A stretch of 64,000 nucleotides of DNA from positions 357,331 through 421,330 of the forward strand of contig MEHQ01000700.1 of the NCBI GenBank assembly GCA_008828725.1, written 5' to 3'. Under the pieces are notes generated by a model. That model made no database searches and was not told where the DNA came from. It saw nothing but the letters and a program-made list of their open reading frames with translations. This DNA comes from Saccharina japonica (taxonomy: Eukaryota; Sar; Phaeophyceae; Laminariales; Laminariaceae). A program made the translations under genes and the position numbers. This document shows, in pieces, positions 23,502-34,274 of the stretch (the stretch's first letter is position 1; the number at the start of each line of letters is the position of its first letter).

Positions 23502-24294
23502 GCCGTTTCCTATGCGGTTCGATTTTTGAGCTTCAGATTATGATCCGATCGATTTTTCAACGACCTAGTTCGAAAATCGAAACAGTCTTCTTATGCGATA
23601 AAACACGGAATTGTTGTACGTGCAGATATTTGAGCAAACGGCGAGACCAACTGCTGTTGTGGTCTGGCGCCGCGAAGAGACGCGCCGAGTGTGCTGTACT
23701 GGGCGTAGAACCCAAGCGTCCAAAGCCAGGCTGGCTGCCTCTGGTCTGGCGGCGACGCGCCGAGTGCGCTCGAGTCGACCTGTCTTGGTATTTTGTATTT
23801 TAACAACGAAACATCCGAGCGTTGACTGACTGTACTGCTGCTGCTGCTGCTGCTGTAAAGACTACGAGTACCGGGAGGCGCGCGCCGAATGCGCTTCCCT
23901 TCGTCTCTAGGCCCGAGCCCGCGCCAGCCGAGTGTGGTTTGGCGACGGAGAGACGCACCGATCGCGGGCTGCGCGTCGGGCGCGAAGCAACGTCGCTGCG
24001 TCACCATCCAACTCATCGATCGTGTTGCTGCTGCTGCTGCTGCTGTTGCTGCTGCTTGTTGCTGGGTGGATAACATCTTGAATTTAGAGGCCATGCCATT
24101 TTTCGATTTGAAAATCTGATGACCCAAGTCGTCGGATTTTGGGCCAAAATCCGACGACTTGGGTCATCGGATTCTCAAATCGAAAAAAATTCCGGTCAGA
24201 TTTTGCACAATCGGACTACATAGGACGGTGCTTTCGTTTTTGAGATCGAAAAACACAAATCTGAAGCTCGAAATCGAACCGCATAGGAAACGGC
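23502..24294. mobile_element. Element O, 793 bp with ~35 bp TIRs
   Basis: The left end GCCGTTTCCTATGCGGTTCG matches the inverse of the right end for about 35 bases, to GAGCTTCAGATT. Inside are four degenerate copies of a GGTCTGGCG..GACGCGCCGAGTG block, two CTG microsatellites (about 23838 and 24022) and a nested hairpin. It contains open frames on both strands but no recognisable transposase. Confidence 0.65.
24102..24188. repeat. Near-perfect 87 bp hairpin
   Basis: The arms run from TTTCGATTTGAAAATCTGAT through GTCGTCGGATTTTGG and mirror exactly apart from one or two bases. It may be a small palindromic MITE nested in element O. Confidence 0.8.
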
Positions 24295-24444
24295 GTAATC
24301 ACATATAGCAGTAGCCGGTGCTGTAATCGTCACTTTTTATTATTGAATGTTCCTCCGCTCTAAAGTCCCCCAAGAGGGTTGCTTATAGCACGAACCGTTC
24401 GCACGAGGTGCCTGCAAGGGGGACCCCCCCCCCCTTCCTCTCCC

Positions 24445-24786
24445 NNNNNNNNNNNNNNNNNNNNNNNNNNNNNNNNNNNNNNNNNNNNNNNNNNNNNNNN
24501 NNNNNNNNNNNNNNNNNNNNNNNNNNNNNNNNNNNNNNNNNNNNNNNNNNNNNNNNNNNNNNNNNNNNNNNNNNNNNNNNNNNNNNNNNNNNNNNNNNNN
24601 NNNNNNNNNNNNNNNNNNNNNNNNNNNNNNNNNNNNNNNNNNNNNNNNNNNNNNNNNNNNNNNNNNNNNNNNNNNNNNNNNNNNNNNNNNNNNNNNNNNN
24701 NNNNNNNNNNNNNNNNNNNNNNNNNNNNNNNNNNNNNNNNNNNNNNNNNNNNNNNNNNNNNNNNNNNNNNNNNNNNNNNNNNNNNN
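24445..24786. other. Assembly gap (342 N)
   Basis: Run of N bordered by C-rich tracts on both sides. Open frames drawn across it are not real. Confidence 1.
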
Positions 24787-25157
24787 CCACTCGTTTCGTT
24801 TTATCCCTCCCCTTCCCCCCCCCAAAAAACATTTCACCTGAGGAAAACCCATTCCTTCGCAGAGTGGTATCTGTTCAAGTGCATGGGACTGATGGGAACG
24901 CGGACTGACCCCCCCCCGTTGCCCGTCCCCAAATGTTTGTGTCGCACATTGCGCTGTTTCGCAAAAGCGGGCTCTGTTCAAGTACTTGGGGAAGAGGATC
25001 TCCCTGCTTTTCCCCTTCCCTGTTCAAAATATTTTTGAAATAATGGCCAAGAAAACTGACATGCCCCCCCCCCCCCCCCCCCCCCCCCTCCCCAACATGT
25101 CTTGTTAAAACCCGCTCCTTCGCAAAAGCGGGCTCTGTTCAAGGTACTTCGAAATAG

Positions 25158-25260
25158 CGGGAGGGGGGACTGCGGGCCGGCAGCGCTATGGCAGCTCATC
25201 TACGGTGGGACCCCGACCTCACGCGACATGAAGGAGATGCGGAATCAAGCGGTCGACCAG
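25158..25260 (+). CDS. OTU-type cysteine protease, exon with catalytic Cys
   Basis: This exon encodes GRGDCGPAALWQLIYGG followed by a helix ending MRNQAVDQ. The Asp-Cys pair within G-D-C matches the OTU catalytic cysteine motif and its following helix. The start is set by an AAATAG acceptor; the frame is fixed by homology. The end at CAG followed by GCAAGA implies a GC-AG intron, whose phase (0) matches the next exon. A poly(C) tract (25063-25088) lies upstream of the acceptor. Known role of the family: removal of ubiquitin or ubiquitin-like modifiers; some members belong to mobile elements. Earlier exons are not identified. The exact start is uncertain. Confidence 0.65.
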
Positions 25261-25261
25261 G

Positions 25262-25475
25262 CAAGAAATTTCCTATGGCGAATAATTTTTCCGAGTGTAG
25301 AATTTCCTGAGCCAAGAATTTTCCTGAGAAATTGTTTTCCTGTGCAAGAATTTTCCCGAGTACATAAAATCCTGTGCAAAGATTTTTCCTGCGCAAGAAA
25401 AATGCTGAGCAATAATTTTCCTGGAGCCGGAAATTTCTCAACACCGGGTCTTGCCTCCGGGAGTTTTTTTTCCTG
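25262..25475. repeat. ~22 bp degenerate tandem repeat in the GC-AG intron
   Basis: Units built on AATTTTCCTGNGCAAGA, about nine copies, begin immediately after the OTU exon's GC donor. The unit itself contains a GCAAGAA donor-like string. Confidence 0.6.
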
Positions 25476-25520
25476 GACCCGGATATATATAGCCAGCGAC
25501 GAAAACAGTTGTATACGTTT

Positions 25521-25600
25521 GGTGCTGTGGCACAGCTCATTTATGGTGAGACTCCACCTCGTACGACCTGGAGAAAATGTAGAATCAGGCGGCCGACCAG
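25521..25600 (+). pseudogene. Decayed copy of the OTU catalytic exon
   Basis: Eighty bases align with 25181-25260 (shared CAGCTCATTTATGGTG..ACT and GGCCGACCAGGCAA), including the CAGGCAA donor. The reading frame is lost after QLIYG and the GDC motif is absent. A third, 20 bp remnant (GGCGGCCGACTAGGCAA) is at about 26030-26047. Confidence 0.7.
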
Positions 25601-26578
25601 GCAATCAAATTGCTGACATCGGTGTTTCTCGGTACTAAGCATATTACGTAACAAAGTTAACAACGGAAAAAAGCCAAAAAAAGGTATACCTGGGCCTTCT
25701 GAGACATTTACTGGTATTCTAAATACCAATATTGCACTCGGGTGAAGGCTTCCTGGTCCTCCCTCTGATTGGCCAGGGCCCGACCGTACCTATCGTTGGC
25801 TGAAATTTTGCAGGTACACCTATCTTTTTCGTACCTGCGTAACCAACAATCCACAAGTCGGCAGCGTGCAGCCACGATAGCGTCGATAGTTTTGCCCCCA
25901 AAACAAGTCTGGGCGTCCAGCACTAAGTCGTACGACAATCGAGGGATGGTCCTTTTGAGCCGAAATAAGACCTAGGCATTGTACACTGAGAGCCACCCCT
26001 CACCCTAATATACCCCTGCTGGTTAGCCCAGGCGGCCGACTAGGCAATACTTTTCCTGGCGCAGGGGTTTCTTCCGAGAGGCGTTTACCACTGGGTTATG
26101 CCGCAATAGAGGGGGACGCCTGCCCCTGCGCCTACCCTTGACACTACCCCCAACCCTAACCCTATCCCTACCCCAAACCCTAACCCTAACCCTGCCCCTA
26201 CCCCGGACCATGCCCCTGCCCTTACCGCTTCGCTTATCCAAAGGAATCAATTCACCGTACATATGAAATATATGAATTTTCCGTCACTTGAAAAACACTA
26301 GCTCGCACATCGTCTGGTCTACAGGCCACGTCGCACGTCGGGCGTGGCGGCCTGGCCATCACCCTGCTGCTGTGATGCCCACGTTGTGTGCGATGTGGCT
26401 CGAGGTAGCTGCTGCTTCAGCTGGCCAGACGTCTTGCTGGATACAGCAGTAACACCACCACGAACAACAGGAGCAGGAGTGTATTTCCCTGCAACTCTTT
26501 GCTATTGGAAAGCTCTTACCCCTACCATCCGTCCGCCTGACCCTGTTCCTGCCCCTACCTCTGCCCCTATCACTATAA

Positions 26579-27990
26579 TCGCGCGGCTACCGCTGTCACC
26601 GTATTTGTTTTAGTGCGCCGGTGATGCCATACCCCTCGCGTTACTTGGGCCCTTCCCCTACCCCTACCCCCCTTCTAGCCCGATCTCTACCCCCAACCCT
26701 ACATTCGCGCGGCTACCGCTGTCGTCCCGATTTTTGTCGTTGTTTTGGTGTCGATTTACCCCTCTCGCTACTAGGACGTCTTCGACGGAGACTCGCCCCC
26801 CTATAACCCCTATATAACCCCTTCGTATACCCCTAATATTTGTACCCCTCGTATGTGTACCCCCAAATACCCTGCCCGTGCCTCTGCCCCAAATTCTACC
26901 CCTGACTATTCCTCTAAAACTTAACCCTAACCCTACCGCTACTACTACCCTTACCCCTAGCTCTACCCCCGGCCCTACCTCCAACTCCACCTCAAACTCT
27001 GACCCCGACCTTAGCCCTGCCCCTAACCGCACCCCTACCCCTACCCCTAAACCGTACCCCTTCCCTTGCCCCAAACTCTGCCTCGGCCCCTACCCCTACC
27101 CCGAATCCTACCCCTACCCCTACCCGTAACCTTAAACCTTACCCCTTACCCTAACCCTACCCCTACGCCTACCCCGAACCCTACCCCGTCCCCTATCCGT
27201 AGTCCCTCGTTGTACCCCTCACCCTACCCCTATATACCCCTCACACTATGTTTGCGCGTCTACCACCGTTCCCACTTTGATTTTGGTCCAGGTAACGAGC
27301 TACCCCTCTCGCTACTTCTTTGACGGAGACCCCCCCCCCCCCCGGCATTAAATATATGATATATTTATAGGTTGGGTTGGCGTCGGTTGGCAACGACGCT
27401 GTAAAACACGCCACTCGCTGCGTGAGCTAGACAACCAGGGTGCCGTTTTCTTTTCTTTCTTTTTTGGCGGTCACCAAAGCTGGCGGTCGAGTAGATTATT
27501 TGTGCGGCGTGGAGAACCTTTGCTCCGCACAAGGGGAATGGTCGTATCACGTAGTGTTAATATGGTAAGGCATCCGGGAGGCAGTTATATAGTAAAACCC
27601 ATTGCTGTCTCCGGAAGTGGCCACACCAGAAATTAAATTAACTCATTGAAGCTGTCGTCCATATGCAAGTCCGCCCCAGAGGCGGTTCTTAGCAGGATGC
27701 AGCTCACCCTCCATGCGACTCGCCCAATACCTCACGGCGCTCGCGGCTTGTGCATAGCAATATCTGCCTGTGTTGGTGAAGAACCCAAAGTGCTCGCTCC
27801 GAGCATTGATGGGGATGCGGAGGGTCTATGGTCATACATATACGGCCAGGCACAGACATGAGTACCCCCCCCCCCCCCCGGCCCCGACCTCTACCCTTAA
27901 CCATACCCCCACCCCTCACACCCTACTTTAGCGGATCCAGTTGTCCCTCCGTTTTTTTTGTTGTTGTTCAGGTGACGAGCTACCCCTACC
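26579..27990 (+). pseudogene. Four decayed copies of the OTU middle-exon start
   Basis: At about 26579-26650, 26703-26795, 27251-27330 and 27921-27990 the sequence repeats a block of GCGCGTCTACCGCTG, a T-rich tract with AG, then a version of GTGACGAGCTACCCCTCTCG followed in two or three cases by TTCGACGGAGAC. The intact version is at 28277-28400. Each copy is followed by a CCCTAC-type array instead of the rest of the exon. They keep splice-acceptor-like context but no usable frame. Confidence 0.65.
27362..27875 (+). repeat. Family J, long copy 1
   Basis: About 510 bp closely matching 61483-61990. It begins GGTTGGGTTGGCGTCGGTTG and ends ACATGAGTAC followed by 15 C. The 3' half is the part scattered elsewhere in the window. 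No open frame of note; the origin is unclear. Confidence 0.75.
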
Positions 27991-28345
27991 TCTACCCCTA
28001 CTCCTATCCCTACCCCTACCCCTACCCCTACCCCTACCCCTACCGCTACCCCAACCGCTACCCCTACCCTTACCCCCACCCCTACCCCTACCCTCCTACC
28101 CCTACCCCTACCCCTAGGTCCCCGAATCCCAACACCAACCCTTTGCCTTCGTACCGCCTACCCACAATCCTAAGTCTACCCCGACCCCCAACACCAACCC
28201 TTTGTCTTCGTACCGCCTACCCTAAGCCTTAGCCTACCCCAACTCTACCCCTACCCCTACCTTGCCCTTGACACCACGTACGTTCGCACGTCTACCGCTG
28301 CCCTCCACACGCTTGTTGTTTTTTTGCTGTGTTGTTTGTTGTTAG

Positions 28346-28498
28346 GTGATGACTTACCCCTCTCGGTACTTGGAGTTCTTCGATGGGGAGACGGAGGCCG
28401 CGCGCAAGCAGATGCTCCACCGCTGGACCTCTAAGATGCGCCAGAAGGGCTCTTGGGCTGACCAGCTCTTCATCAATGCCGTCGCCCGGGCTCACCTG
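28346..28498 (+). CDS. OTU-type cysteine protease, middle exon
   Basis: This phase-0 exon of 51 codons, VMTYPSRYLEFF followed by a charged helix and GSWADQLFINAVARAHL, corresponds to the OTU region before the central strand (usual pattern W-G-x-x-x-x-x-x-A). The acceptor is TTGTTGTTAG after a T-rich tract; the donor is CTG|GTAACG. The region upstream carries four decayed copies of this exon's start; this is the only intact one. Confidence 0.75.
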
Positions 28499-28569
28499 GT
28501 AACGTCTTTCGTTTTTCGTTTTTCGTCTTTTTTTTCATTTTTCGGTTTTCGTTTTTTCTCACACATTAA

Positions 28570-28835
28570 TCGGCCTAAACCCCTTGAAACTATATTTGGG
28601 GACAAACTACTTGGAATTAGTGTCGTTTTTTTTTTTTTTAGTTCTGAATGGGTTAACCCCTTAACCCTTATAGGACTGGAGTCCTGTTTTGGGGACAAAT
28701 CACTTAGAATTAGAATGGTTTGTCCCCAAAACGGGACTCCAGTCCTAAAAGGGTTAAGAACTGGTCCCACATATTTGGGGACAAAACTGCTTGGAATTAG
28801 AGTGGGATATTTTTCTGAATTCTGAATGGGTTATA
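28570..28835. mobile_element. Two family G elements with F2 inserted
   Basis: G copies (GGGGACAAACTACTTGGAATTA core, GTTCTGAATGGGTTA end) lie at about 28570-28660 and 28742-28830. F2 sits between them at TTAA. Confidence 0.55.
28665..28753. mobile_element. F2: 89 bp piggyBac-like MITE, intact TTAA both sides
   Basis: Ends CCCTTATAGGACTGGAGTCC and the inverse of CCCTTTTAGGACTGGAGTCC, flanked by TTAA at 28661-28664 and 28754-28757. The best preserved F copy. Confidence 0.75.
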
Positions 28836-28967
28836 AGGCCACGGAGGATCTCTCAGGAGCCTGTTGTCGATTAGGCTCGCGTGTGTAGGCGTTTTTTGCC
28901 AAAATGTACGGACGGCCTTCGAAATAGAGTCAGGCGTTTTGCAAACAAGACACTCGCTCGTACGTAA

Positions 28968-29176
28968 GGGCCCATATTAACGAGTATAAAATAAATTCAA
29001 TTTGGAGAAATACATTTTCAAATTCGCTTTTCATTGGTCAACACACGCACCAGCACCAAAGATTAGGATCTTGGGGTATAATATAGGGTGGTGGTTCGGG
29101 TTCTGACCAATGAGAAGCGGATTTGATTTTTTTTTTTTCCAAATTTATTTTTTTTTTTGTTCGTTAAAACGGGCCC
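28968..29176. mobile_element. H1c: 209 bp PIF-like MITE
   Basis: GGGCCC ends with TAA on both sides (28965-28967, 29177-29179). Shares the terminal ~100 bp with H1a/H1b (TTTTCATTGGTCAACACACG) and lacks their interior. Confidence 0.8.
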
Positions 29177-29277
29177 TAAGTATTTCGAAAAAAATAATAG
29201 AAATAATCCAAGGCGCTTTATAGCCAGCCCCTTTTGCCGTTTTTTTTCTCGTGGTCCAATGTGTCGCGTACTCTATA

Positions 29278-29375
29278 TTCGATAGAGGTGCACCACCTAC
29301 GGTTTTCGGAGGTTATGATAATCACTTGATTATAGTATAGAAGCTCAATACCTCGCCCCCAAAATTGTTTTTTTT
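29278..29375. mobile_element. M1 left-end fragment
   Basis: GATAGAGGTGCACCA followed by the GATAATCACTTGA and CTCAATACCTC blocks. Confidence 0.5.
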
Positions 29376-29644
29376 TTGAGAAAAAACGAAGCGCAGCCCG
29401 ATGGCCTATAAAATACGTATACAACGCATACCACGAAAAAAAACGCACACGGCTGTGTTCCAACGATAAAGCACGCCTTAGAAGGCATACGCCTTATTGG
29501 ATAGGGGTTCCTCGGTTCGGGATTTCCCCCGGCAGTAAAAGAAAGGGGGGTACCAGGTAGGTCATATAAACGAAAAATGAAATAACATAATGACGCGTTT
29601 TTTTTTGTTTATCTCTCCCTCTCGCGCGCTCTTTTATATATAAG

Positions 29645-29830
29645 GTGAACATCCGGATTCTGGTTCCCGAAAAGGATGACACCCTGCGAGACGAGCAGGG
29701 GAACTACGCCGGCCAGGGCACCGCCCGAAGGACGCACTACATGCTGCACTCCGACGGCTGCCACTTCGAGGCCCTCAAGGCCCAGGGAGAAGTTGTACCA
29801 ATCGACGGTTGGATCGTCGAAGAGCTACAG
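29645..29830 (+). CDS. OTU-type cysteine protease, exon with catalytic His
   Basis: This phase-0 exon of 62 codons begins VNIRILVPEKDD (central strand) and contains HYMLHSDGCHFEAL, whose HFEAL resembles the OTU catalytic histidine motif. It ends WIVEELQ at CAG|GTATGC. Together the three exons give ~147 residues, about one full OTU core, with both catalytic Cys and His present. All introns are phase 0. The open end shows that the protein continues; the next certain phase-0 exon on this strand in the window is at 49544, so the coiled-coil exons could belong to the same gene. Confidence 0.75.
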
Positions 29831-30022
29831 GTATGCGTAAGAAAGGGGCCAGAGGAGGGGAAACGCAATTTTTGCCGCCGAAAACAAAACTGAGCGCTCA
29901 TTTCATTTCTTGTTTTGTACAAAATCAGCATTTTTTTTTCTTTCCATCCCATTTGTTATCTTCGCCCTCCATTTCTATCTCCTCCCTCGAAAACAAAACT
30001 GAGCGCTCATTTGCATTTTATG

Positions 30023-30236
30023 TTTTGTACATTTTTTTTTTTCTTCTCATACCATTTGTTATCTTCGCCCTCCACTTCTCTCTCCCCCCTAGTCGTAACT
30101 CAGATCCGGGGTCACAAAGTAGGCTTTTCTTTTCCCTCCTCCCCACTCGTACGGTTCGTGCCTTGATTTTTTTATCGCGGGAAAACTTCAGCCCTTTCTT
30201 TCCCTCGTCGACTCGCATTGGATTGCTCTGTCCCAA
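30023..30236 (-). mobile_element. SINE-body copy (headless)
   Basis: Read on the minus strand it matches the body of the SINE at 44996-45350 from the GAGTCGACGAGGGAA block to the GATAATAAATGG-like block and a terminal A run. The tRNA-like head is missing (5' truncation). Confidence 0.6.
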
Positions 30237-30363
30237 AACATAAGCACCGTTTTCTCATTTCTATTGAATAAAAAAATACCCTATATTCAGGGACACGTGT
30301 ACGTAGTGGTGTGTATTTATTCCTCAGGCGGATGGGAGAACAGCGCATACGAAGCTACTTTAC

Positions 30364-30387
30364 TGTACGTACGTACGTACGTACGTG
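30364..30387. repeat. (ACGT)n microsatellite
   Basis: About six perfect GTAC/ACGT units. Confidence 0.85.
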
Positions 30388-30548
30388 TAGCTTAAACAAT
30401 TTTTGTTCGGGGTCTATAAATGTGTTTGTATAACCGACCGAAAAAAAAACAAAACGCGAATTTTGCACGGATCTCTCATCAAAGCGTCTGGGAAAAGAGA
30501 GTACAGTAGTGCCTGTACCGCCGTGCTGCTGCCCACGCACGTGACATC

Positions 30549-30884
30549 CAGGGCTCTTCAGGGTTCACGATAACCCGCGGGTTGGTTCAGGAGGTTGTCG
30601 AACTCTCACGGGTCAGGTGGAATCGGGTCGGGTCGAGTTGGATCAAGAACGTTTTGTAATCTCAGGGGTCAGGTCGGGTCGGGTCGAGTTGGGTTGAGTC
30701 TGGTCTGGTCTGGTCGGGTCGGGTCGGGTCGGGTCGGGTCGGGTCGGATCGGGTCGTGGTGTTTTTATACTGTCACGGGTCGGGTTGAGATGTTTCCAAA
30801 CTGTCACGGGTCGGATCGGGCCACCCTTACTCGACCTTCCCCTACCCGACCCGCGAGGTTAAACCCGATCCGTGAACAGCCCTG
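30549..30884. mobile_element. hAT-like element filled with GGGTC minisatellite
   Basis: The ends CAGGGCTCTTCA and the inverse of CAGGGCTGTTCACG bound 336 bp made mostly of GGGTC/GGGTCGG units. CAGGG ends suggest hAT; no clear 8 bp target duplication was seen. Confidence 0.5.
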
Positions 30885-31249
30885 CAGTTTGGGTAGGGTC
30901 GGGCATTTCACACCCCCTACCCCCCTGCAGCCAGGGTTGCTTCAGGTGACCGATGCTTGCAATTTGTCGTTTATGTTCCGACACTTCCTCCCTATAAAGG
31001 CTGGTGTTGCTGATACGATAGGGTGGGGTACCACATTTTTCGTGACCACGTCTAGACCACCTGCACGAGTGGCGCGAGTGGCTCTGTATTATCTCATAAA
31101 AAAAGGAACTTTGAAAATGTGTAGTTGGCGCACCGTATAAACCATGCCGGTGCGTGTGCGTATATCACAAAACCAAAACATGATAAATCTTACGGCCATT
31201 ACATTGTCAGGGCAGTCACTCGGCGAATGGGCTCTTAGCGGGTTGAACC

Positions 31250-31450
31250 AAAAGGGCGTAAACGTGGCTACGGTCCTACGACTGCGGCCATGCATGACAT
31301 GAGTACACCCCCCCCCCACACCTCACGGCGCTTCGCAAAGCTTGGTGCAGGCAATGTCTGCCTGGTTGGTGAAAACCCAACGTGCTCCATCCCGGCATTG
31401 TAGGGGTCCGAGGCTCTATGGCCATACGACTGCGGCCATGCATGACATGC
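31250..31450 (+). repeat. Family J fragments, two in tandem
   Basis: Blocks ending CATGACATGAGTACACCCCC (first) and CGACTGCGGCCATGCATGAC (second) after CCCGGCATTGTAGGG. Confidence 0.6.
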
Positions 31451-32094
31451 GGCTAATTTGTACACCCTACTGTAGCCAGGAAAAAATGCGTACCCCCGGC
31501 TACAGTAGCTTCGGCTAAACGTCCCATTAATAGTTAAGCATACGCTCACCAATCCTGTCACATCTGTGTCGTGTGTCAGCTTCAGCTTGGCTGTACAGCA
31601 AGCACAACACCGTGGCATGTATGGCCGCGTCAGGTATGCCGATGTCGACCCGCCCCTCACCTTCCCGCTGCGGGTCACGCGCGGCCGAGACAGCCATGCG
31701 GGATTTCGTCGCCCTTTTCAGTCTGACTTCGGCAGAAGGACAGGAATAGTGCTGCCGCAGGGGGGGGGGGATACGATGCCATCATTTTCGCAGCGCCGTT
31801 TATGACACCCGGGGGCGAGTGACTCTGCACCTCACTTAAAAATTGGACAAATATATATTTCGTTGTCGCATAATTAGTAGCAATCAACAAATCTCATGGC
31901 GGTCGGTACATGTCGCGAAAATAAAAACAAAACTTTCAGACCCAAGACTGCCTAAAAATGTGGTGGTCACTCGGCCGAGCGTCTGTTCATTGTTTGAAAG
32001 TATAAGGGACTCAAAAGCGACCCTCCTCCCCACATCGATTGTACTGAGCACCCCCCGGGTTGCGTCGCCTTTTCAATGTGACGAAACCCGAAGC

Positions 32095-32320
32095 TGTCAT
32101 TCATATGCAAGTCCGCCTCACAAGCGGTTCTTAGTAGGATGCAGCTCACCCTTCATGCGATTCGCCGAACACCTCACGGCGCTTCGCGCTTGGTATTAGC
32201 AGTGTCTGCCTGGTCGGTGAAAACCCCGACATGCTCCGTCCCGGCGTTGTAGGGATGCGAGGGCCTTTGGTCATACGACTACGGCCATGCATGAAAATGA
32301 AGTACCCCCCCCCCACCGCA
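32095..32320 (+). repeat. Family J copy
   Basis: From ATTCATATGCAAGTCCGCCT to a GTACCCCCCCCC end. Confidence 0.65.
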
Positions 32321-32734
32321 GCACCAGTCGGGATTGAAAGTATATTATTTGGCAAATCGCTGGGATGAGGACTCCTGTGATCCAGACCATTCTGGGCTCT
32401 ATCTACTTACTGTCACGTAGAGCTCCCTTACGTATTGTTTGTTTAGTCCTTACTATCGTGTTTCGCCGCCCTTCCCCCGCCCCCCCGCCGCCCTGCACCG
32501 CCGGCCAAATCGCGCAGCAGCAGCAGCAGCAGCAGTTGCAGCAAAGCAGCAGCATAGACACCCATCTATCTACGTATACATCGAACATGTTGCATGCTGT
32601 GTTTTCGTTGGATATATAAGTTGGTGGATGGTGGTATATGTCAAGGAGGGAGCTGTGAAAGAAACCAGTGGACGAAAAAAGTGCTGGGGGTAGGGAGTGG
32701 GTGTGGGGGTTGGTGTTGGGTGTTGGGTGTTGGG

Positions 32735-33850
32735 GGGGGGGGTACTCATGTCGGTGCACGTCGTAGTCGTATGACCATAGAGCCCTCGCATCCCTGCAAT
32801 GCCGTGACAGGAGCACGTTGGGTCTTTCACCAACCAGGCAGGGGGGGGGTTCGACGTGAGATGGATGGGGGTGGTGGTGGTAGGGGGCTCATGTGCATGT
32901 TGGCGCGTGAGTTTCACCTGTGGCAATGGAGAACTCCTCAAGTGTGGAGGGTTGCGAGAAGGTGGGGGGGGGGGAGAGGGGGGGAGGTGAGCGTGAAGGG
33001 CGGAGGCGGGGTGGAGTAGGGGGTTTCCTGGAGGTATTGGTGGGGATATAAAGGTGGGGGTATGGGTGGAGGGATGCGTGTGCACGTGGCCTGTGGTTTC
33101 CAATCGTGATGGAGGAAGGTGACGTGGTGAGAAAGGGGCTGCGAATAGGAAGGACGACAAGGAGTTGGAGGTCAGGTCGGAAGTTGGGGGTGGTGGTGGT
33201 GGAGTGAGTGGTGGTCATGGTGGTTTTGGTGGTATATTTGATGGTGGTTTTGATGGTGGTTTCGGTGGTGGTTTTGGTGGGGTGTTTGGTGGGGGTGAGA
33301 GTGGAGTTCGGGTTGGGGTTTTGGTGGTGGTTTTGGTGGTTTTTGTGGGATGTTTGGGTCGGGTGGGGGTGGAGATGGGGGTTGGGTGACGGTGCAACCT
33401 CGAGCTGCTCGCCGGACAACGCACGACAACCACCACCCTCGGCCATCGGCGCCAGCATGCGTCCGACCGTCGACGCCAATTTGTTGCTTCGACGCTTTCA
33501 TGCTTCATCACGCTGCCAAAAGGGGCAGCCCTTCGTTTTCATTTTTGTTTTCATTTTTGTTTTTAAGGAAGTTGACGCAGCCGAGTGGGCAGCGGTTTGT
33601 TTTCAGCAGCTTCGTTTTACTTAATTGTTGTTTTGCGGATGTTTGTTGACACCGATTATATCTGTTTTTCTTTAGGTGGAACCACCAGGTGCATTATATA
33701 TACACCTGCTGGGGGGACGGGCGGAGGGGGGTTGGTGGGGCTGGTTACTCATGTAATTCATGGTCGTAGTCGTATGACCATAAACGCTCGCATTCCTACA
33801 ATGGCGGCATGGAGCATGTCGGGGTTCCACCAACCAGGCGGTTGGTGAAT
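32735..33850 (-). repeat. Family J fragments and G-rich region
   Basis: J fragments on the minus strand at about 32735-32850 and 33740-33850, both starting with a G run then GTACTCATG or TTACTCATG. Between them 32880-33395 is strongly G/T-rich, including a GGTGGTTTT minisatellite (33165-33395) that translates as Gly/Phe repeats. No exon is supported. Confidence 0.55.
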
Positions 33851-34068
33851 GGTAGGGGGGGGTACGACGAGGTCGAAACATGCGTGTGCATGGGTGGAAA
33901 CCCGGGCGTGAGACGTATTTGTTTCCACGAGTGAGAGGATTGAAGGAAGCAGGCAGGAAAAAGGACTAGGCGAGGGGAAAATGAAGGGCGGCTGTAAACG
34001 CGTGTGCTGGGATATCGATGGTGGACGTCACCGGGAGGTGAGAGCCTTGATACCGCCTGGTTTTGACG

Positions 34069-34274
34069 CGTGCTACGCTAGAGGTAGCATTTTTTTGGCT
34101 GTTTTATTTCTGAACGAGGGTGTTCCTTGACCCCTAATCGTCTGGTGCAAATATCTTTCGTTTCATACTGTGGCCATGGGCTTGAGCATCGGGTAGAAAT
34201 CCATATTTTCCTTCACAAAATGTTTTTGCACAGCCCTCAGAAAAAACAGGGTGCGCCATTACCGTAGCTCTCGT
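34069..34274. mobile_element. M1 copy
   Basis: Left end GACGCGTGCTACGCTAGAGG, right end a diverged CATTACCGTAGCTCTCGTC. The usual internal TGGCCATGGG motif is present. Confidence 0.6.

Larger units (their letters stand above)
26140..28260. repeat. Telomere-like CCCTAN arrays
   Basis: Mixed CCCTAA, CCCTAC and CCCTGC units on the plus strand in several blocks (26140-26225, 26650-26700, 26880-27240, 27975-28270), separated by exon-start copies and a J element. The plus strand is very poor in G. Confidence 0.85.

Noticed and set aside
24340-25038. Long frames across 24445-24786
   Set aside because: They span a run of N.
26140-28260. A true chromosome end
   Set aside because: CCCTAN units are mixed and interrupted, and coding exons follow on both sides, so this is interstitial.
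33570-33627. Short frame EVDAAEWAAV after TTTTTAAG
   Set aside because: Thirteen to eighteen codons only, with no phase evidence to attach it to a gene.
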